Shown here in pieces: positions 27,787 through 37,077 of a stretch of DNA of 64,000 bases. Within the stretch, counting starts at the first letter, position 1; every line of letters starts with the position of its first letter. Source of the stretch: Paenibacillus sp. HWE-109 (GTDB lineage: Bacteria > Bacillota > Bacilli > Paenibacillales > NBRC-103111). The translations under genes were made by a program, and so were the position numbers. Where the stretch lies: positions 1,798,001-1,862,000 of the forward strand of contig NZ_CP091881.1 of NCBI RefSeq assembly GCF_022163125.1, given 5' to 3'. The notes under the pieces were generated by a model. It was not told where the DNA came from. It did not search any database and worked only from the letters and a program-made list of their open reading frames with translations.

Positions 27787-28695
27787 ATGTCGGAGAAAAA
27801 GCTGAAAATTGGCCTTATCGGTCTGGATTCATCGCATGTAGTCGCATTTACCGAATTGCTGCATGACCAGAACCATACTTATCATATACCAGGCGGAGAA
27901 GTTATCGTCGCCTATTCCGAGGTTTCGCCTGACTTTGAGATGAGTTACTCCCGTGTGGAAGGCTTTACCGAACAAGTACGCAATCGATTTGGCGTCAAAA
28001 TCGTTGATTCCTTGGAAGAAGTTGCGGAGACGTGCGATGCGATTCTGCTAGAGTCAGTGGATGGACGCATTCATTTGGACCAATTTCGCCGTATTGCCCC
28101 TTACGGCAAACCGACTTTCATTGATAAGCCCTTTGCTCTTTCTTCTCGGGAAGCGAGAGAGATAGCTGATTTAGCTCATAAGCATGGGGTGCCGCTGATG
28201 AGCTGTTCGGCGCTTCGTTATGCGGAGAGCTTTACGGAGGCGTTGCTAACAACCGAGCATGGCCCTGTTATTGGGATGGACTGCTATGGCCCAATGGCCT
28301 TGCAAGCTACGCAGCCCGGTGTATTCTGGTACGGGATTCATACGGTGGAAATGCTGTATAGAGCGTTGGGTTCAGGTTGCGTGCAGGTTTCTGCCGTATC
28401 GAATGAGCATCATGATGTAATTACAGGCCTCTGGGAAAATGGGGCTATCGGTACGATTCGTGGGAATCGTCAAGGGAATTCGGATTTTGGGGCACTGCTG
28501 CATCGGGAAAAGAAGACACAATTCATCGATGTCTACGGGCATCCCAAATCGTATTATGCCAGCTTGCTTGAGCAGATTATGAGCATGTTCGTTACGAAAA
28601 AAGCGGATATTGAGCTAGCGGAAACGCTGCAAATTATTCGGTTTCTGGAGGCGGCTAATGAAAGTCGTGAATCCGGCCGACCGGTCATTTTATAA
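27787..28695 (+). CDS. Gfo/Idh/MocA-family oxidoreductase (first of pair)
   Basis: A 302-residue cytoplasmic NAD(P)-dependent oxidoreductase. The N-terminal Rossmann fold begins KIGLIGLDSSHV and the family's catalytic-region motif appears as FIDKPFALS (the usual EKP here reads DKP). The C-terminal domain contains the His-rich substrate segment near WYGIHTVEMLYRALG. Members oxidise or epimerise sugars, inositols or related polyols. GGAAGGAATG precedes the start. It is followed by another member 24 bp downstream, which suggests a two-step sugar conversion. Confidence 0.9.
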   Translation: MSEKKLKIGLIGLDSSHVVAFTELLHDQNHTYHIPGGEVIVAYSEVSPDFEMSYSRVEGFTEQVRNRFGVKIVDSLEEVAETCDAILLESVDGRIHLDQFRRIAPYGKPTFIDKPFALSSREAREIADLAHKHGVPLMSCSALRYAESFTEALLTTEHGPVIGMDCYGPMALQATQPGVFWYGIHTVEMLYRALGSGCVQVSAVSNEHHDVITGLWENGAIGTIRGNRQGNSDFGALLHREKKTQFIDVYGHPKSYYASLLEQIMSMFVTKKADIELAETLQIIRFLEAANESRESGRPVIL

Positions 28696-28719
28696 AGTTA
28701 ACAGAAAGAAGGGACACCT

Positions 28720-29712
28720 ATGCAAAAAGCAGAATTAAGTGTAGCGGTGCTTGGCGCGGGAATTATTGCCAAAAATCACTTCGACGCGATCCAGAAAACG
28801 AATGGCTTCGTGGCTTGTGCAGTCGTAGATATCCATCTCAAAAAAGCCGAGGAAATCGCGCAAAGCTACAATATTAAGGCGTATGGTGACTATAAAGAAA
28901 TGATAGACACGGAACAGCCGGACGTTGTGGTCATTGCATTGCCGCATTTTTTGCACAGAGAGGCGGCTATTTATGCGGCTGAACGAGGCTGCCATTTGAT
29001 GTTGGAAAAACCAATGGCACTGTCCGTTGCGGAGTGTGACGACATCATTGAAGCCGCGCGCAAGGCGGATATTCGCCTTCTGGTCGGCCATACCCAGCAT
29101 TATATAGCGGAAAATAGAGTTGCCAAAAGCATCCTCCAAAGCGGAGAGCTCGGGAGCTTGGTAATGATTAATGATGTGCGCCACACGAATTATTTCCATG
29201 AATCCCGACCACAATGGTTTCTTGAGAAAGAGAAGTCGGGCGGTGGTATTTTAGCGAATCTAGGTACACATTCACTCGATAAAATTCAGTGGCTCACTGA
29301 TCAAGCCGTAAACAAATTAAGGGCATCGGCCAGCTTCCATGGAACTCGCGGGAATGTTGAAGGAAGCGGGCTGATTTACCTGGAACTGGAGAGCGGAATT
29401 CCTGCGACTATTTCGCAATCCGGTTATTTGGGCGCTTCCCGCAACGAAACGGAATTGATTTTCACCGGAGGCATGTTGAAACTTATGACGGGTGACAGTT
29501 TATGGATCAGCCGGGGGGGACCGTATGAGGAAGTGGATATTGGAGATAGCATCCCCCCTTTCGAATTGCAGTATATGGATTTGCTCACAGCTATACAACA
29601 GCGCAGTGAAACAAGCTGTTCACCTGCCTATGCGCGAGGGGTTATCGCTGCACTGGAGGCTGTGTATCGTTCCGCTGAAACAGGCCTGGAGCAAATTGTT
29701 GAGAAAAGCTAA
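28720..29712 (+). CDS. Gfo/Idh/MocA-family oxidoreductase (second of pair)
   Basis: A 330-residue oxidoreductase of the same family with a more canonical layout. The Rossmann motif is VAVLGAGIIAKNH, the catalytic-region EKP motif is in MLEKPMALS, and the C-terminal (beta-alpha) domain contains GGGILANLGTHSLD with the conserved His. AGAAGGG precedes ATG 28720. It is in one transcription unit with the 27787 gene. No terminator follows at once; instead a tetranucleotide repeat begins 40 bp after the stop. Confidence 0.92.
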   Translation: MQKAELSVAVLGAGIIAKNHFDAIQKTNGFVACAVVDIHLKKAEEIAQSYNIKAYGDYKEMIDTEQPDVVVIALPHFLHREAAIYAAERGCHLMLEKPMALSVAECDDIIEAARKADIRLLVGHTQHYIAENRVAKSILQSGELGSLVMINDVRHTNYFHESRPQWFLEKEKSGGGILANLGTHSLDKIQWLTDQAVNKLRASASFHGTRGNVEGSGLIYLELESGIPATISQSGYLGASRNETELIFTGGMLKLMTGDSLWISRGGPYEEVDIGDSIPPFELQYMDLLTAIQQRSETSCSPAYARGVIAALEAVYRSAETGLEQIVEKS

Positions 29713-29753
29713 GTGTGAACGGGTAGCTTTGTCTACTGCAGGTTGATGGACAG

Positions 29754-30062
<309 letters not shown>

Positions 30063-30103
30063 GCCGGCAATAGCAGCTTGTTGTTCAGGCACAAAAGAAG
30101 TCG

Positions 30104-30137
30104 TTTCTCCCGTTAAAGGGGAGAAAAGGCTTTTTTT
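30104..30137 (+). terminator. Terminator after the tetranucleotide block
   Basis: TTTCTCCC (30104-30111) pairs with GGGAGAAA (30119-30126), and a seven-T run follows at 30131-30137. It is probably the end of the oxidoreductase transcript, which would then carry the repeat in its 3' region. Confidence 0.75.
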
Positions 30138-30160
30138 GTGCTATCATTTATATGTTTTGG

Positions 30161-30428
30161 GTGATCGAGGAGTCCCCTGTCGTCTTGCGCTATGGGAGGG
30201 AACTAGAGTACGCTATTTTAGAAAAAAGCGGCATTTTTGCTAGGTTGAGGGAACTACAGTCCGCTATTTTACTGTTTCACGGGAAATCCAGCGTTTTTCG
30301 AGGAAATAAGACCCTGTAGTTCCGCTATGACCCTCGCAACCCTGCAATTTGCCTAAATAGCGTACTGTAGTTCCTCTCGGTAGGAGTTGTCGCTTTGAAG
30401 TGGTGATCTCTCAGGGCGGTGAAGCCGC
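30161..30428. repeat. Palindrome-rich dispersed repeat element, copy B
   Basis: It starts GTGATCGAGGAGTCCCCTG, like copy A. It has GAGGGAACTACAGTCCGCTA at about 30248 and the inverted wording CCTGTAGTTCCGCTAT (30313-30328) and AAATAGCGTACTGTAGTTCC (about 30355-30374). It ends GGCGGTGAAGCCGC. Outside it, 29713-30585 holds the tetranucleotide block, a terminator and the next promoter, but no gene. Confidence 0.87.
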
Positions 30429-30487
30429 TTGGCTATATTGCGTTCTATGCGACAATCCGCGATGATAAAGACAAATGAATAAAAAAA

Positions 30488-30541
30488 GGCAAGGTTCGCA
30501 AGAATGTCCTGTTTCGAGTCAGGCTCGTGAAATTCTATAAT
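30488..30541 (+). promoter_or_regulatory. Activator-dependent promoter of the binding-protein gene
   Basis: TATAAT at 30536-30541 has no good -35 hexamer. Upstream lies GGCAAG(N4)GCAAGAATGTCC from 30488. The same arrangement, with the same 48-bp distance to TATAAT, occurs at 36041-36094 before the cognate permease genes. Such a shared box next to a weak -35 fits binding by the YesN-type regulator encoded at 34365. Confidence 0.6.
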
Positions 30542-30585
30542 GAGAGCGTATCCAATATGAATAGGCAAACGAGGGGGAAATGGCA

Positions 30586-32295
30586 ATGAAACAAGGAAGA
30601 AAATACGGCGCCGTATCGCTAGGTTCCATCATGCTGTTATCGTTAATCGCGAGCGCTTGCAGTAATTCTGCCGATAAGCCGGAGGCTTCAACTGCAGCTA
30701 CAGCAGCTGCTGCTGGTACGACTGCTAAACCGACAACTGAGGTTGCTGTTAAGCCTATGACCAAGTATGATCCGCCTATTGAAGTAACGACAGTACGTTC
30801 GGTGGATGCTTCATTCAAGTATGCTGCAGGGGATTCCATTGACAGTAATATTTGGACGAAAATTTTTGAACAGGATTACGGAATCAAAGTCAAGAATGTG
30901 TGGTCGGTGGATGGTACGCAATATCATCAGAAATTGAACGTTTCGATTGCTTCCGGCGATATTCCGGATTTCCTCGAGGTGAATAAGGAAGAAATGAAGC
31001 GTCTTGCAGATGCCGGGATGCTGGAGGATTTAACCAAAGTATGGGAGCAGTACTCGACTCCGTTTCTGAAGAGTTTAATGAGTCAAGACCAAGGCATTGG
31101 TTTAAAGGCAGCTACGATTGACGGCAAGCTGCTGGGCATTCCGCATACGTTTAGTAACGGGGGTGTCAGTACAGCAGAAATGCTCTATGTTCGTACCGAT
31201 TGGTTGAAGAAACTGAACCTGCCTGAGCCGCAATCGATGGATGATGTATTCAAAATCGCTACGGCATTTGCCAAGCAAGATCCAGACGGCAATGGCAAAG
31301 CAGATACAATCGGACTCGCGGTCAACAAAGATTTCCTCGACTACGGACATGGCTCGCTGCGCGGTTTCTTTAACAGCTATCATGCTTTTACCGATATTTT
31401 CATCAAAGATGCAGCTGGTAAGATTGTCTATGGATCTGTTCAGAAGGAACTCAAGGAGCCACTAAAGAAGCTTCAGGAATTGTATAAAGACGGCATACTC
31501 GATAAGGAGTTTGGCGTTAAGCCGCCGGCCAAAATTCAAGAAGACGTTGCGGCTGGCCGTGTTGGTTTAGCTTACGGTTACGTTTCTGATGCCGGATACA
31601 TCCAGAAGGAAAACCATACGAAAGACCCTAAAGCCCAGTGGAAAGCATTCCCGCTGTTGTCCATTGACAGCAAACCGGCTATACCGCAGTTGTATGATAC
31701 AGCTAATACCTTCTATGTGGTTAAAAAAGGGGCAAAACATCCGGAAGCAGCGATTAATTTAGCGAATATTTATACAAATCGTTTCTATGAAAAATCGTAT
31801 GCACCGGATCCAAATCCGTTTATTACCGACACCAAAACCGGTATTATGCCAGCCAAATATGCGCCAGTTTCACTCGATCCGCTTAACTTGAACCTGGAGG
31901 CTTTTGGCTTGGTGCAAGCAGCAATTAAAGCTGGCGATGGAAGCAAACTCGGCTTCCCGGCAAGCATTCATTTCGACCGTGTGTCAAAATATCTTGCTGG
32001 CGATGATTCCCAGTGGGGTGGTAATTTTGTTATGGGCGAAGGCGGCTCCTACAGTGTCATCGACAAATACAACAAAGCGAAGCTTGGCCAGTATAATCTG
32101 TTTCTAGCTCCTGCAACGCCGACCATGTCGGAGAAGCTGCCGACACTCAAGAAAAAAGTCGCAGAGACATTCACTAAAATCATCATGGGCGACTCCTCCA
32201 TTGATGAGTTTGACAAATTCGCCGATGAGTACAAAAAGTTGGGCGGCGATAAGATCGATCAAGAAGTCAACGATTGGTATGCGAAGAACAAATAG
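30586..32295 (+). CDS. Extracellular solute-binding lipoprotein (LplA/YtcQ type)
   Basis: A 569-residue binding protein with a lipobox at IASAC, anchored to the membrane. ATG 30586 is chosen over ATG 30580 because GAGGGGGA is too close to the first. The mature part is the long LplA-like form, including a Ca-binding loop-like DPDGNGKADTIGL near residue 228 that is typical of this group. It should feed the permeases at 36158-37962; the kinase and regulator genes separate them. A terminator follows, so the binding protein is made at high level from its own transcript. Confidence 0.9.
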   Translation: MKQGRKYGAVSLGSIMLLSLIASACSNSADKPEASTAATAAAAGTTAKPTTEVAVKPMTKYDPPIEVTTVRSVDASFKYAAGDSIDSNIWTKIFEQDYGIKVKNVWSVDGTQYHQKLNVSIASGDIPDFLEVNKEEMKRLADAGMLEDLTKVWEQYSTPFLKSLMSQDQGIGLKAATIDGKLLGIPHTFSNGGVSTAEMLYVRTDWLKKLNLPEPQSMDDVFKIATAFAKQDPDGNGKADTIGLAVNKDFLDYGHGSLRGFFNSYHAFTDIFIKDAAGKIVYGSVQKELKEPLKKLQELYKDGILDKEFGVKPPAKIQEDVAAGRVGLAYGYVSDAGYIQKENHTKDPKAQWKAFPLLSIDSKPAIPQLYDTANTFYVVKKGAKHPEAAINLANIYTNRFYEKSYAPDPNPFITDTKTGIMPAKYAPVSLDPLNLNLEAFGLVQAAIKAGDGSKLGFPASIHFDRVSKYLAGDDSQWGGNFVMGEGGSYSVIDKYNKAKLGQYNLFLAPATPTMSEKLPTLKKKVAETFTKIIMGDSSIDEFDKFADEYKKLGGDKIDQEVNDWYAKNK

Positions 32296-32308
32296 TTGTG
32301 AAGAGAAG

Positions 32309-32346
32309 GCCCTCAAGCTGAGCTTGGGGGTCTGGTTTTTTTCACC
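32309..32346 (+). terminator. Terminator after the binding-protein gene
   Basis: The hairpin GGCCCTCAAGCT/AGCTTGGGGGTC is followed by GGTTTTTTTC. Confidence 0.75.
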
Positions 32347-32546
32347 AACCAGACAAATTCGACACCAGAGGGATCGTAGATCCTCTAATAACGAATCGTC
32401 GTTCCGTTGACTGAGGCTTCGTGAAGCGGATACGAGACATTTTTGTTTTACTTGCTTTTTATTGTCATAAGGAGGCTGTATTATATCCAACGGAAGCAAT
32501 CTTTTGTATAGTGAAAATTAGGACGAACAGGTGAGGGGTTAACCGC

Positions 32547-34349
32547 ATGAACTTGGGCAAAAGACGATTTTCGATACTTGGCAAATTAATCTTGACCTTT
32601 TTAATCGTAATCTCACCCATGTATGTGATTGGAACCCGTATTAATGAATGGGGAGCACAGCTTGTCCGCAATGAAATTTCCAAATCACTGCAATCGCAGA
32701 TCCAGTTCTATCGAACTTCGCTGGAAAATGAAATTGACCGGATGGGCCGCATCCAGCGTCAATATGTGAATGATGAGGACCTGGTATCTCTGAGTGTAAC
32801 GCCTGAGAGCTTGACGGAATATCAGAAGTTGGTCACGGTCAAACGCTTTCAGCAGCGACTTGTACTCTTGAAGGAATCGAGTATTTATATAGCCAAGGCA
32901 AGTGTCTATATCCCGCCGATCAACAAAATCATTTCATCAGAAGAACTGGCAGGAACACTGCCCAGAGATCGGCTGGATGCGTTGAAACGGGATGCCACCT
33001 CTTTGCACAAAGGGCTTTTTTACCTCGATGACGATCGCTTATATATGAGAGAATATTATCCGAGCAATCAGTTGATAGATGGACGCGATCCGGTGTTCGT
33101 GCTGGAACTGGAGTTATCCATTCCGGCTATGCAAAAGTACCTCACACAAATTTCAAGTTATGAACTTGGCGGTGCTGCCATCGTGAAAGACGACTGGGAC
33201 CTCGTCAATACGCAAAATAACGAAGCGTACGCGATCATTAGCAAAACGGTCCGCGAAAGCATGACAACCTGGCGTGATCATCCCTCTCAAGCGACTCCAG
33301 TTGAGAATCACATTGTCACGGTTGGCAAGCAGAGACTGCTGACTGTTGCTGCTTATTCGTCCTCATTAGACCTTACCGTATTGGCTTTTGTTCCAGAAAA
33401 GGCTGTCATGGGACCGCTTGAGCATTACCAAATCTATCTGTGGCTCATTTCCTTTATTGCATTAATTGTAATTGTTTTGTTCTCCTATTATGTATATCGG
33501 ATTATCCATCGGCCGCTCAGCAGACTTGTTCGGGCTTTCCGCAAAGTGGAATCCGGTGATTTGCAAGTCGAGTTAACTTACAAAAGCAGCGATGAATTCA
33601 ATTATTTATATGAACAATTTAATAATATGGTGGCGCATTTGAAAAAACTGATTTTTGAAATCTATGAACAAAAAATTCGCGCCCAACAATCCGAACTCAA
33701 GCAGCTGCAATCGCAGATCAACCCTCATTTCTTATACAATAGCTTTTATTTGTTGTATCGAATGACGAAAGCGCATGACTTTGATAATTCAACACGGTTT
33801 ACGAAGTTTCTGGGTGATTATTTCCAGTATATGACGCGCAATGGCAGCGAAGAGGTGCCGTTGGAACGAGAGCTGAGTCATGTGCGTGCATTTGCCGAGA
33901 TCCAAACAATCCGTTATATGAATCGGATCACGTTCACCATGGATCCGCTGCCGGAAGCGTGCAAGATGATCATCGTGCCTAGACTTATTTTGCAGCCAAT
34001 AGTAGAAAATGCTTATCATCATGGCTTTGATCTGGATCATACGGATCGCCATCTTCGCGTCTATGCGACTCATAGTGAACTGGAAGACGGAATGTCTTTA
34101 GTCGCTATTCATGTGGAAGACAACGGACAAGGTATGACGGAGGAAGAGCTGCGGACTTACAAAGCCAAAATGCTCGATGAGGATGCTTCCGAAGAAATTA
34201 CCGGAATGTTGAATGTGCACCGCAGATTGCGGCTGAGATTCGGCGATAAAGCGGGGGTTCACCTAGCATCCCGAGAGGGTGGGGGATTAATTGTCTCCGT
34301 GTGCATTCCGTTCTCCTATTCAGATAACACCATGATGAACCATGATTAA
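32547..34349 (+). CDS. YesM-type sensor histidine kinase
   Basis: A 600-residue membrane kinase. A transmembrane helix lies at about 10-30, then an extracellular sensor, a second helix at about 295-318 and HAMP. The His_kinase motif is LQSQINPHFLYN (His about 394), and the HATPase domain carries VEDNGQGM and a terminal GGGLIVSVCIPF. ATG 32547 is preceded by CAGGTGAGGGG. It is 15 bp from its partner regulator at 34365. Position between the binding protein and permeases implies it controls that transporter. Confidence 0.93.
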   Translation: MNLGKRRFSILGKLILTFLIVISPMYVIGTRINEWGAQLVRNEISKSLQSQIQFYRTSLENEIDRMGRIQRQYVNDEDLVSLSVTPESLTEYQKLVTVKRFQQRLVLLKESSIYIAKASVYIPPINKIISSEELAGTLPRDRLDALKRDATSLHKGLFYLDDDRLYMREYYPSNQLIDGRDPVFVLELELSIPAMQKYLTQISSYELGGAAIVKDDWDLVNTQNNEAYAIISKTVRESMTTWRDHPSQATPVENHIVTVGKQRLLTVAAYSSSLDLTVLAFVPEKAVMGPLEHYQIYLWLISFIALIVIVLFSYYVYRIIHRPLSRLVRAFRKVESGDLQVELTYKSSDEFNYLYEQFNNMVAHLKKLIFEIYEQKIRAQQSELKQLQSQINPHFLYNSFYLLYRMTKAHDFDNSTRFTKFLGDYFQYMTRNGSEEVPLERELSHVRAFAEIQTIRYMNRITFTMDPLPEACKMIIVPRLILQPIVENAYHHGFDLDHTDRHLRVYATHSELEDGMSLVAIHVEDNGQGMTEEELRTYKAKMLDEDASEEITGMLNVHRRLRLRFGDKAGVHLASREGGGLIVSVCIPFSYSDNTMMNHD

Positions 34350-34364
34350 GAAGGACGTGATCCC

Positions 34365-36035
34365 ATGTTGACGATGATGATTGTTGATGACGAGCCATTG
34401 GCCGTGCACTATTTGACAGAAACATTGCTGGAACTGGAGGAAATGGAGTTTGAAATTGTCAAAGCCCACTCAGGGAAGGAAGCGCTGGAGAAAATGGAAG
34501 CCGGCAAAGTGGATATCCTGCTGACGGATATCCGGATGCCAGGGATGAGCGGAATGGAGCTTGCCGACATAACGCGAAAAAGGTGGCCGCGATGCCGCAT
34601 TATCTTCCTTACGGGCTATGACGATTTCTCCTATGCGCAGACGGCGATTCGCAAAGGCGGGATTGATTTTGTTCTCAAAACGGAGGGTGATGAAGCGATT
34701 ATTCACGCTGTGGAGAAGGCGATTCAGGATATTGCGCTGGAAATTGACCGCGAAGAGATTCTGCAGCGGTCCAGAGATCAGCTGCGCACAGCTTTGCCGA
34801 CGATCCGCAGAGACTATTTGCTGCAGTTGATTCATGGCGAGACAGAAGTGCTGCCCGTTCGGGTTCGCCGCTTCGAGGAGCTCTCGATCGGCTTGGATGC
34901 AAGCCGCTCTGTCTTGCTCGCAATTGGACGCATGGATGAGTGGGGATCATTCGCCGCTCCTGCGGATCAATCGCTGCTGTTCTATTCCGTTCATAATATT
35001 GCCGAGGAATATTTGAAAGGGTCGCTTGCGCTCATCGCGCTGCCGTATGATCGCAATCGGTTTATTTGGCTCGTGCAGCCAACCGCTCCTGCGGACAATC
35101 AGCCGCTGCAAGAACAAGCGCTCCGTTCGCTTGCTGGTGGGGCTGAACTCATTCAGGCCGCTTGCCGTCGGCTGCTCAAGGTGCCGGTCTCCTTGATGCT
35201 GGCCTCCAGCTTCTGCAGCTGGGAGTCTTTGATGCAGCGCATAGAGCAGCTCAAGCTGCAGTTGGCCTACGGTGTAGGGAAGGGGCATGAGATGCTGCTG
35301 ACGGAGCAGCCGAATGCGAACAAGGAAGAGCTGCGGTCCAGTCGTGATTTCTATGACGAGCAGGATCTGCGCATTCAATTGCGGAAGCTGGAATTACTGG
35401 AAGCATATTTGGATAACGGGGAAAAGGAAGCTTGCGATCATCTGTTTACGGAACTCGAAGATGCGATTCGCCTGCTGGCGACCAGTTCCTCTGGAGAGGC
35501 ACTCGGATATGAAGCGTTCTCGCATTTATCCGCTTTTTTGCTGACGTACATCAACAAACGGCACTTGATGCCGCAGCTAGGGGGTTCGTTTCGAATCGAA
35601 GAGCTAGTGAATCCTTTTCTGCATAACAATCCGCTCGCTGCTGTGCACTATTTGGCAGGAATCGGTCTATCTCTGGCGGACTACAACGGACTAAAAAAAG
35701 CGGAGCGCACAAGCGATATGATCGGCCAAATTCATCATTACGTCCATGCCTTCTTGCAAGAAGAACTGTCGTTGACACGCCTGGCAGAGCTTGTGTATCT
35801 CAGTCCCCCTTATTTGTCGAGGATGTACAAACAGACCACAGGTCAAGGGCTGCTCGATTATATTACCGAGGTGCGCATTCAACGGGCGAAGACACTGTTA
35901 ATGACAAGCGAGCATAAAATTCATGAGATTGCCGCACTCGTCGGATTGGAATCTGCCCCCTATTTTACAAGGCTGTTCAAGAAGATAACGGGCATCACTC
36001 CACAGGTGTACCGGGATACCATATTAACTGGTTAA
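34365..36035 (+). CDS. YesN-type response regulator with AraC DNA-binding domain
   Basis: A 556-residue regulator. The receiver has D55 in LLTDIRMPG and the FLTGYDDFSYAQ segment. A long helical linker leads to AraC-type HTH motifs at about 455-556 (LTRLAELVYLSPPYLSRMYKQ, YFTRLFKKITGITPQVYR). GAAGGACGTGATC precedes ATG 34365. It is paired with the kinase at 32547. The matching boxes before 30586 and 36158 are candidate binding sites, which would tie the binding protein and the permeases to one signal. Confidence 0.92.
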   Translation: MLTMMIVDDEPLAVHYLTETLLELEEMEFEIVKAHSGKEALEKMEAGKVDILLTDIRMPGMSGMELADITRKRWPRCRIIFLTGYDDFSYAQTAIRKGGIDFVLKTEGDEAIIHAVEKAIQDIALEIDREEILQRSRDQLRTALPTIRRDYLLQLIHGETEVLPVRVRRFEELSIGLDASRSVLLAIGRMDEWGSFAAPADQSLLFYSVHNIAEEYLKGSLALIALPYDRNRFIWLVQPTAPADNQPLQEQALRSLAGGAELIQAACRRLLKVPVSLMLASSFCSWESLMQRIEQLKLQLAYGVGKGHEMLLTEQPNANKEELRSSRDFYDEQDLRIQLRKLELLEAYLDNGEKEACDHLFTELEDAIRLLATSSSGEALGYEAFSHLSAFLLTYINKRHLMPQLGGSFRIEELVNPFLHNNPLAAVHYLAGIGLSLADYNGLKKAERTSDMIGQIHHYVHAFLQEELSLTRLAELVYLSPPYLSRMYKQTTGQGLLDYITEVRIQRAKTLLMTSEHKIHEIAALVGLESAPYFTRLFKKITGITPQVYRDTILTG

Positions 36036-36040
36036 AATAA

Positions 36041-36094
36041 GGCAAGACCCGCAATAATGTCCCGTATCGCAAGCCTGCCCGTTGATTTTATAAT
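36041..36094 (+). promoter_or_regulatory. Activator-dependent promoter of the permease pair
   Basis: GGCAAG(N4)GCAATAATGTCC at 36041 onward and TATAAT at 36089-36094 repeat the spacing (48 bp) and wording of the promoter at 30488-30541. The -35 region is poor, which suits activation by a bound AraC-type protein. Confidence 0.6.
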
Positions 36095-36105
36095 AAATAT
36101 ATGGA

Positions 36106-36135
36106 AGAGGTTGGAGCGATTCCAGCCTCTTTTTT
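36106..36135 (+). terminator. Hairpin plus T-run in the leader of the permease transcript (possible attenuator)
   Basis: AGAGGTTGGA (36106-36115) pairs with TCCAGCCTCT (36121-36130), followed by a T-run to 36135. It lies after the TATAAT at 36094 and before GTG 36158, so transcripts from that promoter would start with it. It could end read-through from the regulator gene, attenuate, or protect the 5' end. Confidence 0.55.
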
Positions 36136-36157
36136 CATCCGGTAAGGGGGAAAAGAT

Positions 36158-37057
36158 GTGAACAGACTAAAATGGAAAGCGCAGATGCCCTTGCATTTGA
36201 TGCTCATTCCCGGATTGGCAGCAATCCTTATTTTTCAGTATTATCCGATGGCTGGCATCGTTATTGCCTTCCAGAAATTCATGCCTACGCAAGGGTTGTT
36301 TCATTCCAAATGGATCGGTTTGGATAACTTCCGTTATCTATTGGAACTGCCCGATTTCTACCGCGTGCTGTGGAATACCATTTATATTGCGTTCATGAAA
36401 ATTGTTGTTGGACTCGTAGTGCCCATTGTCATTGCGATCTTGCTCAACGAGGTGCGCAAAGAAGTTTTCAAAAGGCTGATTCAGACGTTGGTGTACCTGC
36501 CGCACTTTCTATCGTGGGTCATTCTGAGCGGGATCTTGCTCGATGTGCTTTCGCCCAAAGATGGGATCGTGAATGCCGCCCTGCGCGCACTCGGCTTGCC
36601 GTCGATCTTCTTCCTCGGGAGCAATCACTGGTTTCCCTTCACGCTTGTTGTGACCAACGAGTGGAAGGAGTTTGGTTTCAGCACGATTGTGTATTTGGCC
36701 GCTATCCTGGGCATTAACCCCGCGCTTTATGAAGCAGCGACCATGGATGGCGCGAACCGGTTTAAACAAATTCTCCATATTACGCTGCCGGGAATGGCGC
36801 CCATTATCGTGCTTCTGGCTACACTCAGTATCGGCAATGTGATGAATGCGGGCTTCGAACAAGTATTTAACCTGTATAGTCCAGTGGTCTATGAAAGCGG
36901 AGATATTATCGACACCTTCGTCTATCGGATCGGTATGGTCGATGCTCAGTATGGCGTTGCGACAGCTGTTGGTTTATTCAAATCGCTTGTTTCCTTAATT
37001 CTTATCTCCGTTTCGTATGTATTGGCTTATCGCTTTGCTAACTATCGCATTTTTTGA
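36158..37057 (+). CDS. Sugar ABC transporter permease (LplB type)
   Basis: A 299-residue permease with about six membrane segments and an EAA loop (YEAATMDGANRFKQILHITL). It begins with GTG 36158, supported by GGTAAGGGGG; the overlapping ATG at 36156 is out of frame. LplB-type subunits pair with YtcP-type subunits and a long binding protein, here the 30586 product. The next gene follows within about 20 bp. No ATPase gene is present. Confidence 0.92.
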   Translation: MNRLKWKAQMPLHLMLIPGLAAILIFQYYPMAGIVIAFQKFMPTQGLFHSKWIGLDNFRYLLELPDFYRVLWNTIYIAFMKIVVGLVVPIVIAILLNEVRKEVFKRLIQTLVYLPHFLSWVILSGILLDVLSPKDGIVNAALRALGLPSIFFLGSNHWFPFTLVVTNEWKEFGFSTIVYLAAILGINPALYEAATMDGANRFKQILHITLPGMAPIIVLLATLSIGNVMNAGFEQVFNLYSPVVYESGDIIDTFVYRIGMVDAQYGVATAVGLFKSLVSLILISVSYVLAYRFANYRIF

Positions 37058-37077
37058 GCAGAAGGGGGAAGATCGTG

